A stretch of DNA of 64,000 nt. It comes from Hyalella azteca. Its lineage: Eukaryota; Arthropoda; Malacostraca; Amphipoda; Hyalellidae. The notes below the pieces were generated by a model. That model ran no database searches and was not told where the DNA came from. It was given only the letters and a program-made list of their open reading frames with translations. The position numbers and the translations under genes are program-made. Shown here in pieces: positions 10,401 to 20,485 of the stretch. Numbering within the stretch: position 1 is the stretch's first letter; the number at the start of each line of letters is the position of its first letter. Location: positions 118,199-182,198 of the forward strand of contig NW_025937277.1 of assembly GCF_000764305.2 (NCBI RefSeq). The letters run 5' to 3'.

Positions 10401-13400
10401 TTTGTTACCTTCTGTTATCTTCTGTTATTTTCTGTTATCTTTTGTTGTCTTCTGTTATCTTTTGTTGTCTTCTGTTATCTTTTGTTACCTTCTGTTATCT
10501 TCTGTTATTTTCTGTTATCTTTTGTTGTCTTTTGTTATCTTTTGTTGTCTTCTGTTATCTTCTGTTATCTTCTGTTATCTTTTGTTATCTTCCGTTATCT
10601 ATTGTTATCTTTTGCGATATTTTGCTACCTTTTGTTATCTTTCATTATCTTTTGTTATCTTGTGTTATCTTTTGTTATCTTCTTGTTATATTTTGTTGTC
10701 TTTTGTTGTCTTTTGTTGTCTTTCGTTGTCTTTCGTTGTCTTTTGTTGTCTTTTGTTGTCTTTTGTTGTCTTTTGTTGTCTTTTGTTGTCTTTTGTTGTC
10801 TTTTGTTGTCTTTTGTTGTCTTTTGTTGTCTTGTGTAGTCCTATGTTGTCTTTTGTTGTCGAATGTTATCGTTTGTTGTCTTTTGTTGTCTTATGCTATC
10901 TTCTGTTATCTTTTGTTGTCTTTTGATATCGAATGTTATCTTTTGTTGTTTTTTGTATCCTTTGTTATCTCCGGTTATCTGTTGTTATCTTTTGTTATCT
11001 TATGTTATCTTTTTATCTTTTGTTATCTTTTGTTGTCTTATGTTATCTGTTGTTGTCTTCTGCTATCTTCTGTTATCTTCTGTTATCTTTTGTTATCTTT
11101 TGTTATCTTTTGTTATCTTTTGTTATCTTCTGTTATCTTCTGTTATCTTCTGTTATCTTCTGTTATCTTCTGTTATCTTCTGTTATCCTCTGTTTTCTAT
11201 TGTTATCTTTTGCGATATTTTGCTATCTTTTGTTATCATCTGTTATCTTTCGTTGTCCATTGTTGTCTTATGTTATCTGTTGCTATCTTCTATTATCTTC
11301 TGTTATCTTCTGTTATCTATTGTTATCTTTTGTGATATTTTGCTATCTTTAGTTATATTTTGCTATCCTTTGTTTTAATCTTTTGTTATCTTTTGTTGTC
11401 TTATGTTTTCTGTTGTTGTCTTCTGTTATCTTCTGTTATATTCAGCTATCTTCTGTTATCTGTTGTCATCTTCTGTTATCTTCTGTTATCTTCTGTTATC
11501 TTCTGTTATCTTCTGTTATCTTCTGTTATCTTCTGTTATCTTCTGATATCTTCTGATATCTTCTGTTATCTCTTGTTATCTNCTGTTATCTTCTGTTATC
11601 TTCTGTTATCTTCTGTTATCTTCTGTTATCTTCTGTTATCTTCTGTTATCTTCTGTTATCTTCTGTTATCTTCTGTTATATTTTGTTGTCTCTTGTTATC
11701 TTCTGTTATCTTTTGAAATATTTTATTATATTCTGTTATCTTTTGTTATCTTTTGTGGTCTTTTGGTACTTTTTGTTATCTCTTGTTTCTTTTTGTGATC
11801 CTTTGTCATTTCTGTTTTTTATCATTCGCTTGGTGTTATCATGTTTGTATAATTGTACACAACAATCATGTACATTGTACATAATTGGTTGTTATCTTGT
11901 TTGTACATGTTTGGTTGTTTAAAAGTTTATACACGATATTTTTCCATGTTTGTGCATAATTGTTTGGTTGTTATTATATTTGTACATGATTGTTTGGTTG
12001 TTATCATGTTTATAACCATATTATCATGGTTCTGTTTCTTTTCAAATGTTAATTTATTATAAGATATTTTCAATCTGAACCAAAGGGTTAATCCAGTTGT
12101 TCCTTTTCCCTCTACAGAGTTCAATGGCAAGCACCGTGTGGACTGAAAGCCTCCCCGTATGCTCCGACGGACATGAACAAGGTAGTGCTTACGCGCAAGA
12201 TTGGAGGAGCGAATCACTGAACAACCCGACACTTAGTGCCTCATACGACCTGAGCAGCATAATTCAGGTCAATGGTGGCCTGCCTGTGTTGGTGGCGGGA
12301 CCACGGAGAAGAGCACGGGACCACGGAGAAGAGCGTCCCGTGCCGCCCCGCGTCATAGCGCCGCTTCAGCCTCGGTTCCAAAAGAGGCGCAATGAAGAAA
12401 AAGCAAAAAAGCTAAAGAGCAAGGAAGAAAACGTGAGTACTCTTTATCAGTCTTATGTTATAACTTCACAGGGTTCTACCAGTCAGCCGTTTCTTTCTAT
12501 TCCTCAGGAGAATTGATCACGGTAGTTTCAACACTTATTTATTTAATCAGAAACAAAAAATTAGCATTACATCTAAAAGTACATAGGTCTAGAAGGGCGC
12601 TCTGAAGGGAGACACTTCAGAAGAGACTGGAGTCTTATGGTCAACTACCAGGCCATGAATTACCACGCTCGTGGTAAGCTCCCATCCGCTGTCCAACTAA
12701 CTATCCATATCATTCTGGATACCCGCTATTTTGTAAATAATTAATTAAACGTAAATGATTAAACCCTTACATCTTATCTTTTGTTATCTTTTGCTATCTC
12801 CTATTATATTTTGTTATATTTTGGCACTTTTGTTATTTTTTTTGTCTTTTGCTTGGTGTTATCATGTTTTGTACATAATTGTTTGGTATTATCATGTTTG
12901 TACATAATGGATAGGTTGTTATCATGTTTGTACATTATTGTTTGGCTGTTATCATGTTTGTACATGTTTGATTGGTTGTTATCATGTTTGCACATGATTG
13001 TATGGTTGTTATCATCTTTGAACATGATTGTATGGTTGTTATGTTTGTACATGATTGTATGGTTATCATCTTTGAACATGATTGTATGGTTGTTATCATG
13101 TTTGTACATGATTGTTCGGTTGTTATCATTTTTGTACATGATTGCTTGGTTATTATCATGTTTGTACATGATTGTTTGGTTGTTAAAAAGTTGTTTCCAT
13201 ATTTATACATGACTGCTTGGGTTTCGCTGAGCAAACTCATGGTCAACTTTCCACCAGTGAGGTAATATATGCGTTGTACGTTGAATTAGCTATTTTATGA
13301 ATGATGTGTAGAAACATAGTCAATTGTTAAGTAGTGATACAAACTTTTTTATATTTTTCCAGGACGTGAGGGAGACATACAATGAACTGCGTGCCCTACG

Positions 13401-13815
13401 CAAGCAGGTAATTCACCGCCTCCTCTTGGAGAATCCTGAAGGTGAAGAAGCATCTATTCTTAATAGGCAAAAAGAAATCCTGAATGAATTAATGACAATA
13501 TTAGAACAAAAGATAAATCATGTTAAGCCTAAAGAGATTTGTGAGGATATAGACCTTCATAATTTATCCGTAGCAGAGAGTATACAGGCATGTGAAGTTT
13601 TTTTAGAAAAAAATTTAAAGAATTTACATAGATCAGCTAGTGAAGGGGGTCCTCGTAAAGGCAAACTGAGCTTCATCACGGGCTATGGACGTCACTCACC
13701 GCAAAATATCCCGAAGCTAAGACCAGCCATAATTGAATGGCTTTTTAGTAAAGGGTATCCTTTAAATCCAAAAGAAAACAACCCTGGTGTAGTTTCAATC
13801 ATTATTAAGTTATAA
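7435..13815 (+). CDS. Smr-domain protein (N4BP2-type C-terminal Smr), four exons
   Basis: Proposed exons are 7435-7437 (a bare ATG before GTAAGT), 9653-9784, 12118-12432 and 13363-13815. All introns are phase 0 and the product is 300 aa. Exon 4 holds a helical stretch, then the Smr domain from about residue 210. The domain has the DLHNL motif (DLH at 214-216) and ITGYGRHS (255-262), followed by LRPAIIEWLFSKGY, as in metazoan N4BP2 and bacterial MutS2 Smr domains. Such domains bind nucleic acid and often nick it; the DLH His and the TGxGxxS loop are present, so catalysis is possible. Residues 46-150 are disordered, ending in a basic, Lys/Glu-rich stretch. Exons 2 and 3 are paralogous at both ends. 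The weakest point is the ATG-only first exon; translation could instead start at 9659 or 12124. The biological role is unknown. Confidence 0.82.
8275..8447. promoter_or_regulatory. Candidate alternative promoter or enhancer in Smr intron 1 (TATA, Inr, CCAAT, paired CRE)
   Basis: TATATAAG at 8275-8282 is followed 35 bp later by an initiator-like TTTCAGTTC (A at 8310). A CRE half-site (TTACGTCAC) is near 8326. Two inverted CCAAT boxes (ATTGG) occur near 8376 and 8407. Two full CRE octamers, TGACGTCA at 8422-8429 and 8440-8447, form a 12-bp inverted repeat around 2 bp. The strand is uncertain because a TATA-like motif can be read on either strand. Confidence 0.4.
8478..9260. repeat. Dispersed foldback repeat, copy 1 (nested inverted arms)
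   Basis: The block at 8601-8780 (beginning ACAACACTTCTCTTTAACTT) is repeated in inverse orientation at about 9065-9245. Inside, 8480-8530 and 9000-9055 form a second inverted pair sharing GTTTAAAAATTAC and AAGACAACACTTC. A related copy lies at 33078-33575 in an SLC7 intron. It has no coding capacity, so it looks like a non-autonomous element. Confidence 0.8.
9795..11815 (+). repeat. 10-bp minisatellite array in Smr intron 2 (about 200 units)
   Basis: The unit is TTYTGTTRTC, seen mainly as TTCTGTTATC, TTTTGTTATC and TTTTGTTGTC. Variants are zoned: a nearly pure TTTTGTTGTC block at about 10690-10830 and a nearly pure TTCTGTTATC block at about 11410-11680. The + strand is almost free of stops, and because 10 is 1 mod 3 all three frames read the same decapeptide periodicity. 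The long open frames here are therefore artefacts. The array begins about 10 bp after the exon 2 donor. Confidence 0.97.
11828..12030 (+). repeat. Degenerate 31-bp satellite at the 3' end of Smr intron 2
   Basis: Several diverged units contain TTGGTTGTTATCATG and TTTGTACATGATTG. The first follows CTTGGTGTTATCATG, exactly as in the array of intron 3. This places the same two satellites in the same order in both introns. Confidence 0.85.
12433..12775. other. Smr intron 3, unique segment or possible insertion
   Basis: The donor region GTGAGTACTCTTATC-like sequence resembles that of intron 2. It is then interrupted by about 250 bp with no counterpart in intron 2, including a TTTATTTAATCAGAAAC stretch and a small CCACGCTCGTGG palindrome. 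It may be an unrecognised element inserted into the duplicated intron. Confidence 0.35.
12776..13190 (+). repeat. Remnant 10-bp array plus 31-bp satellite in Smr intron 3
   Basis: Bases 12776-12835 carry a handful of TTTTGTTATC-type units. From about 12845 a roughly 31-bp unit (cores GTTATCATG and TTGTACATGATTG) is repeated about 11 times to 13190. It is the same satellite as in intron 2 but longer and cleaner. The minus and plus open frames here are repeat shadows. Confidence 0.93.
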
Positions 13816-15300
13816 TGCATTATAATTGCCGAGTTTCCTTGCCATACACTAGGCTGGACGTTATTTTTTTAACATTCAGTTGGCCTGCGCTTTACGCGTA
13901 TAAAATTTCAGGTAGGTAGTTTCGCGTTAAATTGATATAATTAGTTTTTCGTAAATTTACCACAGTTCTCCCCGAATTTTAAGATACTGTAGGGATCTCA
14001 TGTTTATATATGATATTATCGACTTCATCAACTCATGTGCATCACGTTTTAGCATCGGCTTCAGCTTATCTTGTCGATGTCTTAAATGAATACAGCGTAT
14101 CATGTCGATGTCTTAAATGAATACAGCGTATCATGTCGATGTCTTAAATGAATACAGCGTATCATGTCGATGTCTTAAATGAATGTTATTAGTGAATTTA
14201 TCCCTCCATTATCAGCTACCGTTGTCACGCTGCGATCCTTTTCGCCTCTTGTGTTAGGATGATGTTTTCTTGAACAAAACATTTCAAACATCAATTATTC
14301 AATTTTAAATTGACAGAACTCATGTTCATTTTAGCTTAATTTTAATCAGCGTTTTATGGGAATCGTAACTGTACACAGAGTCATGTTAACTGTCGCAAAT
14401 GCCTACCATTTCTTCTATCATTCGTAAATAATGCGAGTATATTTTAGTTGTAAGTGGTAAGCTGACTGTGATCATGTTCGTATGTTTGTCATAATGCAAT
14501 TTTTAGCGCTTAGGATGTGAACTGTTAATTTTAATTGTCAATTGCCCGCCAAAGTTGTAAAACGATTCGCTTCTATCAAATAGCTTCATTCCATTAGCTT
14601 AATTAAGCTTCATTCCATTAGCTTAATTAAGCTTCATTCCATTAGCTTAATTAAGCTTCATTCCATTAGCTTAAAGAAACTTTTAATTGTTACTTCAGCA
14701 TTACTGGATTATTTCGGTGTTTATTAGTTAGTTATTCGTGAATTTTTCTTGTCATTATTAGTAGGTCATTATTTTAGTCATCATTAGTAGGCCATTATTT
14801 CAGTCATCATTAGTTTGTCGTGATTTAAGTCATCATTAGTACTTCATTATTTCATTATTTTATCTTGATTAGTTCGGTTTTTAGCCACTTATAACAAACT
14901 CTTTGATTTATTTAGACTCAGTCTCTATTTTGTGTTTTATTTCACATGCAACTTCTGTGTATTTTACAAATTTATTTTCAATTGAAAATTTTAACTTTTA
15001 TTTTCCTTCTGCTTTTTATAGGAAATTTTCTGCTCATTTTATAGGAAATTTTCTGCTCATTTTATAGGAAATTTTCTGCTCATTTATAGGAATAGAAAAA
15101 AGAAAATTTTTATTAAGAAGAAAAATATTTTCGAAAAAGAAAATGGACAAAAAAGGACGATTTTTTTATTAATTTTTCTGTCGATAGAAAACGTGACGAT
15201 CAACTAGAAAATTAGACGGGGACTAAAAATGTAATTAATAAATTTAAATTTTCGACACGTCCAGTTGACTGGCCAAACTTGTCAGGATGACACACACGGA
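13816..15300. other. Downstream flank of the Smr gene with short tandem repeats
   Basis: It contains a 31-bp unit repeated four times at 14070-14184 (core CATGTCGATGTCTTAAATGA), a 24-bp unit four times at 14582-14672 (core AGCTTCATTCCATTAGCTT), a loose CATTATTAGTAGG series at about 14750-14860, and a 23-24-bp unit at 15015-15090 (core ATAGGAAATTTTCTGCTCA). A possible polyadenylation signal AATAAA is at 15237-15242. No gene was seen. Confidence 0.75.
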
Positions 15301-16320
15301 GGCAGAAGGTGCATCGGTATTTGGACAAAGTAATCAATTTATTTGAGTGCATGCATGCACCACAATATATAGGCTTAATATACTGTATTATCTTATTTTA
15401 CCATGGCTACCGAGAAATGGTTTGCTTATTATTTTGTTTGTTAAGTCAAAGAAATAAGAAAATTACGAAATTAGGTGGGAATATTATGATATTAAAATGA
15501 TACTTGAATGATGATATTCTGTAATGACCGGGAAGTAACAAAATCCTTCAAGAAATTAAACGATTGATTAATTACTCGTTAATATACACATTGCGATGAA
15601 CCGACCTGCCAAACACACAGAAAAATGAAAGCGTCATGCTGTCCAAATACTAACTCACTTCCTGTACGTAGCACTGATACGCCTTTTTCCGAGTCAAACT
15701 GTGCCAGGATTAACCACACAGGATTAAGCGTGGGGCAATTTGTCCTGACATGCACGCAGTTCCACCTGGAGCTTCTGGTGCTGATCACTGCTACTCAAGC
15801 CGCGGGTGTGTACCATCTGTTCGGATACTTCTTGGAGGAGACAACTTCCGCAGAAAGATTCAACATGCGATAATAAGAGCAACAATGACCTATTTAACAC
15901 AAACAAATAACCTTAATTCCCTCATGAGCACCATCCTGGTTTTAGCTCTGATCAAAAACCGGAAGCCCATCTGATAAAACCTACAAGGATCATTGACACA
16001 CAACGCTTAAACTTTTTGCTGAGTCCAGATGTAACAAGTGGTCTTGTGCTGCTACTTCTTCACCTTCAAGCCGCAACAAACATGACAAATCGGCTGCGGA
16101 AAGCATGAGATGATGGCTAGAATGTTTGCACGATCGCATTACAGAAAACGAGAATGATTACCTAAATGAAATAAAACCAATGTTTCGTTCACATTTAAAA
16201 TAGTATTCAATAATACACGACATTATTACTATCCAAAGCCATTACTTACCCTGGCCTCACGACATTATTACTATCCAAAGCCATTACTTACCCTGCATGG
16301 CCTCGGAGTCTATACTTTAA
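15300..16320. other. Unassigned region sharing blocks with 41.6-41.76 kb
   Basis: Bases 15668-15720 (GTAGCACTGATACGCC and CCACACA) resemble 41633-41690. Bases 15310-15375 (GTATTTGGACA, GAGTGCAT, ATATATAGG) resemble 41700-41750, so this is a low-copy dispersed repeat. A 42-bp tandem duplication (CACGACATTATTACTATCC core) occupies 16216-16300. The short ORFs show no recognised domain. Confidence 0.45.
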
Positions 16321-16640
16321 CGGAAGAATCGGGACGCTGGCCGGGATCATGCTGCTCCTACAGACCGGGGCCGGATGAGGGCGTGAGAAAACGGCCAGAT
16401 GAACTAGCAAAAAAGGCATAAAAGGCCTTTGTTCTAGATTTAATGGGAAATATGCAAAATGCGAAATAAGAATATTTTTTTCGTGTTTCAGAAATTGGCC
16501 TAAATAATTTGTATCCGTTGAAAACTATTCTGAGTTTATTTAAGACCCTACACAAATTTTGGCCTGCCCAACGCAATAACGACAAAGTCCTATATTATTG
16601 AATTTGGCCGTAAAGAGGCCCATTTGACAACCCTGCTGAC

Positions 16641-16889
16641 CAGGGTTGCCAGACGACCTTTTTTCCGGACAAATTCCGCAATTTAGTTTTTTTAATTGAG
16701 TTGGCCGGCTAAAATTTATGATGGCAGTACTTCCTTATTAAATTATAAAATGTGAGAATAAATGGCAAATGTTATTTTTACACCTGAACCTACTTATGCA
16801 CAAGAATATAATGAGTTATAGCCTTATAGGCCTTATTGGCTTTTTTGTCCGCGGACTTGGCCATTTTTTCAGACCACGCGGCTACCCTG
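16641..16889. mobile_element. Non-autonomous hAT-like element, 249 bp, with 8-bp target-site duplication
   Basis: The left end is CAGGGTTGCC and the right end, reversed, is CAGGGTAGCC (9 of 10 match). The identical 8-mer CTGCTGAC flanks both sides (16633-16640 and 16890-16897). An 8-bp duplication and a CAGGG terminus are the signature of hAT transposons. There is no coding capacity. The left target site abuts another CAACCCTG end at 16628-16635, so this copy may have inserted at the edge of an older related element. Confidence 0.78.
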
Positions 16890-16999
16890 CTGCTGACCGC
16901 TACAAAAAATGATACCCGCGTCAGGTGGCCAAGCTTTATCACCGGCGTCTGAATGCAAGCAGAAAATTCACCGCTTACTTCCCCGCACGTATCACAGTA

Positions 17000-17900
17000 G
17001 AAAAAATTAATTGGGTAAACTACCTGTGCAGCTATGAAGACGTTCTAGAAAAGGCCTCACACATGCGTTATCAAACTGATTTGTTTAGTGTCCGAGGAGG
17101 GGAGGTGTTGTATGGGGGGTTACGTGACAGGAGGGGGAGAGAGGGAGGTAATTGGAGAGGTCAATGCACGGTAAAAATGTATATGAAAGATTATATTAGA
17201 ATTATACAATTAATTGATATTGATAGAATTATACAATTAATTGAACTAGTGAAAATATATGCCGAATTAGTCAACATTCGGAGGTAAAAACATAAATAAA
17301 TGAAAATTTCAAGTTAATATTGAACTGAACTTAGGAAATTAAATTTTTTATGAATACGTGATGTATTGAGCCTTTGGTATACTGGCAGTAGAGAGCATTC
17401 AAAGTGACAGAACAGGCTGCATGAATTACATCGCAGCGCAAATTTACCATAATTTAGTTTTTGCATTCAAGGCATTCTCCAGATGGTTGGCTTGTACAAG
17501 CTTTTGTTGCCTTTTTAGTGGTACTTTTTACTCTTCTCTGATATGTTCTTTTACTCTCTCAATTACGAGATCACTGAACTAATTCACTGGTAAATATTTG
17601 TTATATTTGCTCACAAATTGGGCCGATATAATGAAATCTAAACACTTAACGGGAAAAGCGAAATTCGGTAAAATGGCTTTTAATATCCACTTTGTTCTCT
17701 ATACACGCTCTCATTACTGACTTCACACAGAATTTCAGACTTTTCACTGAAAAAAAATTCACAGAATTTCAGACTTTTCACTGAAACACGCAGTACTTTT
17801 TTTAGAAAAAAAGTCATATCAGGACCGGTACGACACGTCACGTCCGTCCTCTGTCACGGCTCAAGCAACACTCAGGCGGTCATCCTGAACACGCGTGCCA
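17000..17900. other. Non-coding, with small tandem duplications
   Basis: A 26-27-bp duplication (ATAGAATTATACAATTAATT) lies at about 17195-17243. A 33-bp duplication (ACAGAATTTCAGACTTTTC) lies at about 17729-17785. A 41-bp duplication (ACACGCGTGCCACGCATGCT) starts at 17888 and ends near 17958, where it leads into the TG-rich array. No gene was seen. Confidence 0.55.
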
Positions 17901-17957
17901 CGCATGCTGTATATTGTGCATTGTTCAGAACACGCGTGGCACGCATGCTGTATATTG

Positions 17958-18375
17958 TGGTTTTAGGAGTTTGTATGCGCTTGTGTCTTTGTGTGCTTGT
18001 GTATTTGTGCGAGCGTTTGCCTCTTTGTGTGCGCTTGTGTCTTTGTGTGCTTGTGTATTCGTGTGTGCGCACGTTCTTGTGTGTACGTATGTTCTTGCGT
18101 GTGCGTTCTTGTGTGCTTGTGTACTTGTGTGTGCGTGTGCTTGTGTCTTTGTGTGCTTGTGTATTCGTGTGTACGCACGTTCTTGTGTGTACGTATGTTC
18201 TTGCGTGTGCGTTCTTGTGTGCTTGTGTACTTGTGTGTGCGTGTGCTTGTGTATTTGTGTGTGCTTGTGTATTCGTGTGTGCGCACGTTCTTGTGTGTGC
18301 GTTCTTGTGTACTTGTGTGTGCGTGTGTTTTTGTGTGCGAGTGTTTCCTTGTGTGTGTTTCTGAACATATGTGTA
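17958..18375. repeat. TG-rich complex satellite
   Basis: TTGTGTGC, TTGTGTAT and CGTTCTTGTGTG blocks repeat with a higher-order period. The block GTGTACGTATGTTCTTGCG occurs twice, about 115 bp apart. Open frames on both strands (Cys/Val-rich on plus, His/Thr-rich on minus) come only from this periodicity. Confidence 0.93.
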
Positions 18376-18479
18376 CGAGTGTCTGCGTGTTTGTATGCTT
18401 CAACAATATTCAGAGGTTGTTGTGGCGCGAGTCCGCTGTACAATTTAACAATAATGAGTCCGAAATATTCAACTATAAA

Positions 18480-18770
18480 ATACATTCATAAAATATCCAC
18501 TAATGGAATATCAAATCTAGAAATATCCACTAACGGAATATCAACTAATAGAAATCCACTAATGGAATATCCACTAATGGAATATCCACTAATGTAATAT
18601 CCACTAATGGAATAATAGGAATATACACTAATGAATATCCACTAATGTAATATCCACTGACGGAATATCCACTAATGGAATGTCCACTAATGGAATATCC
18701 ACTAATGTAATATCCACAAATGGAATATCCATTCATGAAATATCCATTCATGATATAACAACTCATAAAT
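18480..18770. repeat. 15-bp minisatellite (CCACTAATGGAATAT)
   Basis: About 18 units of CCACTAATGGAATAT occur with variants (ATGTAATAT, ACGGAATAT) and one broken phase near 18615. It starts just after the TG-rich satellite. No function can be assigned. Confidence 0.93.
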
Positions 18771-18851
18771 TTCCACCTATGAAACATCCAATATTCATTT
18801 ATTAAATATTCATTCATGGAATCTCCACCAACAAAGTCGTGCAGCGCGTGA

Positions 18852-19165
18852 GTGGTTGATTTCTTCTCGCTTCGAATCACCGACATGTGGAACAGCCTCC
18901 CCAATGACATGGTTGGCGCTCCGAGTATGAACGCGTTCAAGAACAGACTAGATAAAGCTATGGAAAAATATATGTTCAGATTTGAAATGCCTAGCACCAT
19001 ATCGAACCAGGTGGAAGTCTAATAGATAATTCAAACTATCGTCAGTCCAGAAAAGATCCGGTCAAATGACACGATTTTAGATCTTCTGTGAACAAGGCAC
19101 GAAAAGTAAGAATCGGCGACAGCTAGGCCACATCAGGCCTACACTTCAGCGCCGACATAGCTATG
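18852..19165 (+). mobile_element. LINE 3' end: C-terminal tail of ORF2 plus 3' UTR
   Basis: The frame 18852-19022 reads FFSLRITDMWNSLPNDMVGA followed by PSMNAFKNRLDK and a stop. FF-R-WNSLP-V-APS-FK-RLD is the conserved C-terminal tail of reverse transcriptases in several LINE clades, including CR1- and Jockey-like ones. A 3' UTR follows, ending in TATGT-type short repeats near 19165. A second copy of its 3' UTR motif (CATCAGGCCTACTCTTCAGC) is at about 19384-19403. It is truncated at the 5' side, as usual for LINE insertions. Confidence 0.8.
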
Positions 19166-19237
19166 TTATGCTATGTTAAAAAGAACGATTGGTCACCAAT
19201 TATGTGGGGGATCAATTGCGACCACATTAAGTGTTGA

Positions 19238-19830
19238 ACATACAGGTGTACAAAAATTCATGGTCCGCCATATTTTTGGCAAAGCATGTTCTTCTTATTT
19301 CTCAATGAAACAAACAGGCAACTTAATTTTTTGTTAGATTAGCTAATGGCCAAGAACTTCCATAACAATTCTAGTAGGCCGCATCAGGCCTACTCTTCAG
19401 CGCCGGCTTCCCTATTTAAACGTATTTATCCAATATGACCACCCATATTTTTAATGACGGCCTCCAACATTCGCTGGAAAGCTTCACAGGAGACTCGCAG
19501 CATTTCATGAGGGATCAAGTCCCATTTTCGTTTCAGTTTATACTTCAAACTATCCAAAGAATCATGAGGTGTTCTGCAGACCCTACTCTCTAAAATGGCC
19601 CATACAAAGAAGTCGAGAGATTTACATATATAAGGTTTTCTTGAGCCTTTGCTAATGAACGCTAGGATATGACCCCGAATCCAGTTTTGGGTCATGTTTG
19701 AGCCATGTGATGGGGCAGAGCCTTGTTGAAAACTCCATGGCGAGCTGTTGAAGTGTTTACTGGCTGCCCCAAGGTAACAATTCAGCTTCCGAAATGTATC
19801 GCTGACGGTTCAATGTCACTAATGAGGGGA
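19238..19830 (-). pseudogene. Mariner-like transposase remnant, C-terminal part
   Basis: On the minus strand the frame reads PWSFQQGSAPSHGSNMTQNW, then SLDFFVWAILESRVCRTPH, and ends RMLEAVIKNMGGHIG near 19434. This is the catalytic-core-to-C-terminus layout of mariner/Tc1 transposases: QQDSAPAH with the second Asp, then DLNPLDF-W with the third acidic residue. Here the second catalytic Asp is Gly (QQGSAPSH) and the PDLNP block is destroyed, so it is dead. A possible terminal sequence (TACAGGTGTACAAAAATTC) lies near 19240, with no matching end found. Confidence 0.8.
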
Positions 19831-20175
19831 AAAAACGATGTTGCAGCGAGGCAGCTATAAGCCTATAACTTTGGGATGTGACGTGAGGTTGATATGAAAC
19901 GTAATGTGGTTATTGTTGAAAACACCATGTTTAATTTGAGTTGAAAAATGAGTAAGTTGACACGCGTGCTTAAGACCTGGCAGAAAAGTTAACTGACTAA
20001 GAAATTCACGTATTGTCTCAAGATTTTATCTATCACAGCTCCAAATCCTCCAATAAATGGAGCACTCCAGAGAAACCCAAACGGCCTGAATGCTGTCAGT
20101 TCAACAGTAACGAGAGGAGTGACTGGCCGGAAAAGCGCCAGCAGTGATCTAATGTAAGAATGTATTAATGCCTAA

Positions 20176-20208
20176 GATAGCGAGATGTATTATTTTACAT
20201 CTCGCTAG
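20176..20208. repeat. Short perfect inverted repeat
   Basis: TAGCGAGATGTA and TACATCTCGCTA face each other around a short AT loop. It is a small hairpin of unknown role in otherwise featureless sequence. Confidence 0.7.
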
Positions 20209-20329
20209 TTTTAAACATATGAGTGGCTTGTAGCGAGATCCGCTATATACCATCTGAGCGGAGACTCCCCCAAAATCTCCTGCGGACTGGTTGTGCAGTT
20301 GGTGGTCGGGGTTCATGAAATTCCTGCAA

Positions 20330-20485
20330 CTCCTTCACAACCAGCTCACAACCAGGCCTCACAGCCTGGCCTCACAACCAGGCCTGCCAACCAGGTCTCA
20401 CAACCAGGCCTCACAGCCTGGCCTCACAGTCTAGCCTCACAACCTGGCCTCACAGCCATTCCTCACAACCAGGCCTCACAGCCAG
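20330..20485. repeat. 13-bp minisatellite attached to a SINE
   Basis: About 12 units of the type CCTCACAACCAGG or CCTCACAGCCTGG occur. In the minus orientation they lie directly downstream of the tRNA-like head at 20486-20555, so they may be an expanded SINE body. Confidence 0.85.

Noticed and set aside
9655..11922. Very long open frames (up to 558 codons) on the + strand, looking like membrane proteins
   Set aside because: They follow a 10-bp satellite that is open in all three frames at once. Only the first 42 codons from 9659 are real exon.
12845..13190. CRISPR-like regular array
   Set aside because: The units are contiguous with no unique spacers, and the genome is clearly eukaryotic with spliced genes.
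12804..13265. Open frames with 10-residue repeats on both strands
   Set aside because: They are shadows of the 31-bp satellite in Smr intron 3.
16020..16180. Cys-rich frame (SRCNKWSCAAT) resembling a zinc-finger fragment of a LINE ORF1
   Set aside because: It is too short, contains a stop after about 28 codons, and no neighbouring LINE sequence supports it.
16925..17287. 120-codon + strand frame
   Set aside because: It crosses a 26-bp tandem duplication, has a drifting composition, no domain and no splice or promoter context.
17872..18597. Cys-rich (+) and His/Thr-rich (-) open frames over the TG-rich repeat
   Set aside because: They are open on both strands because of the repeat; there is no start, signal or splice context.
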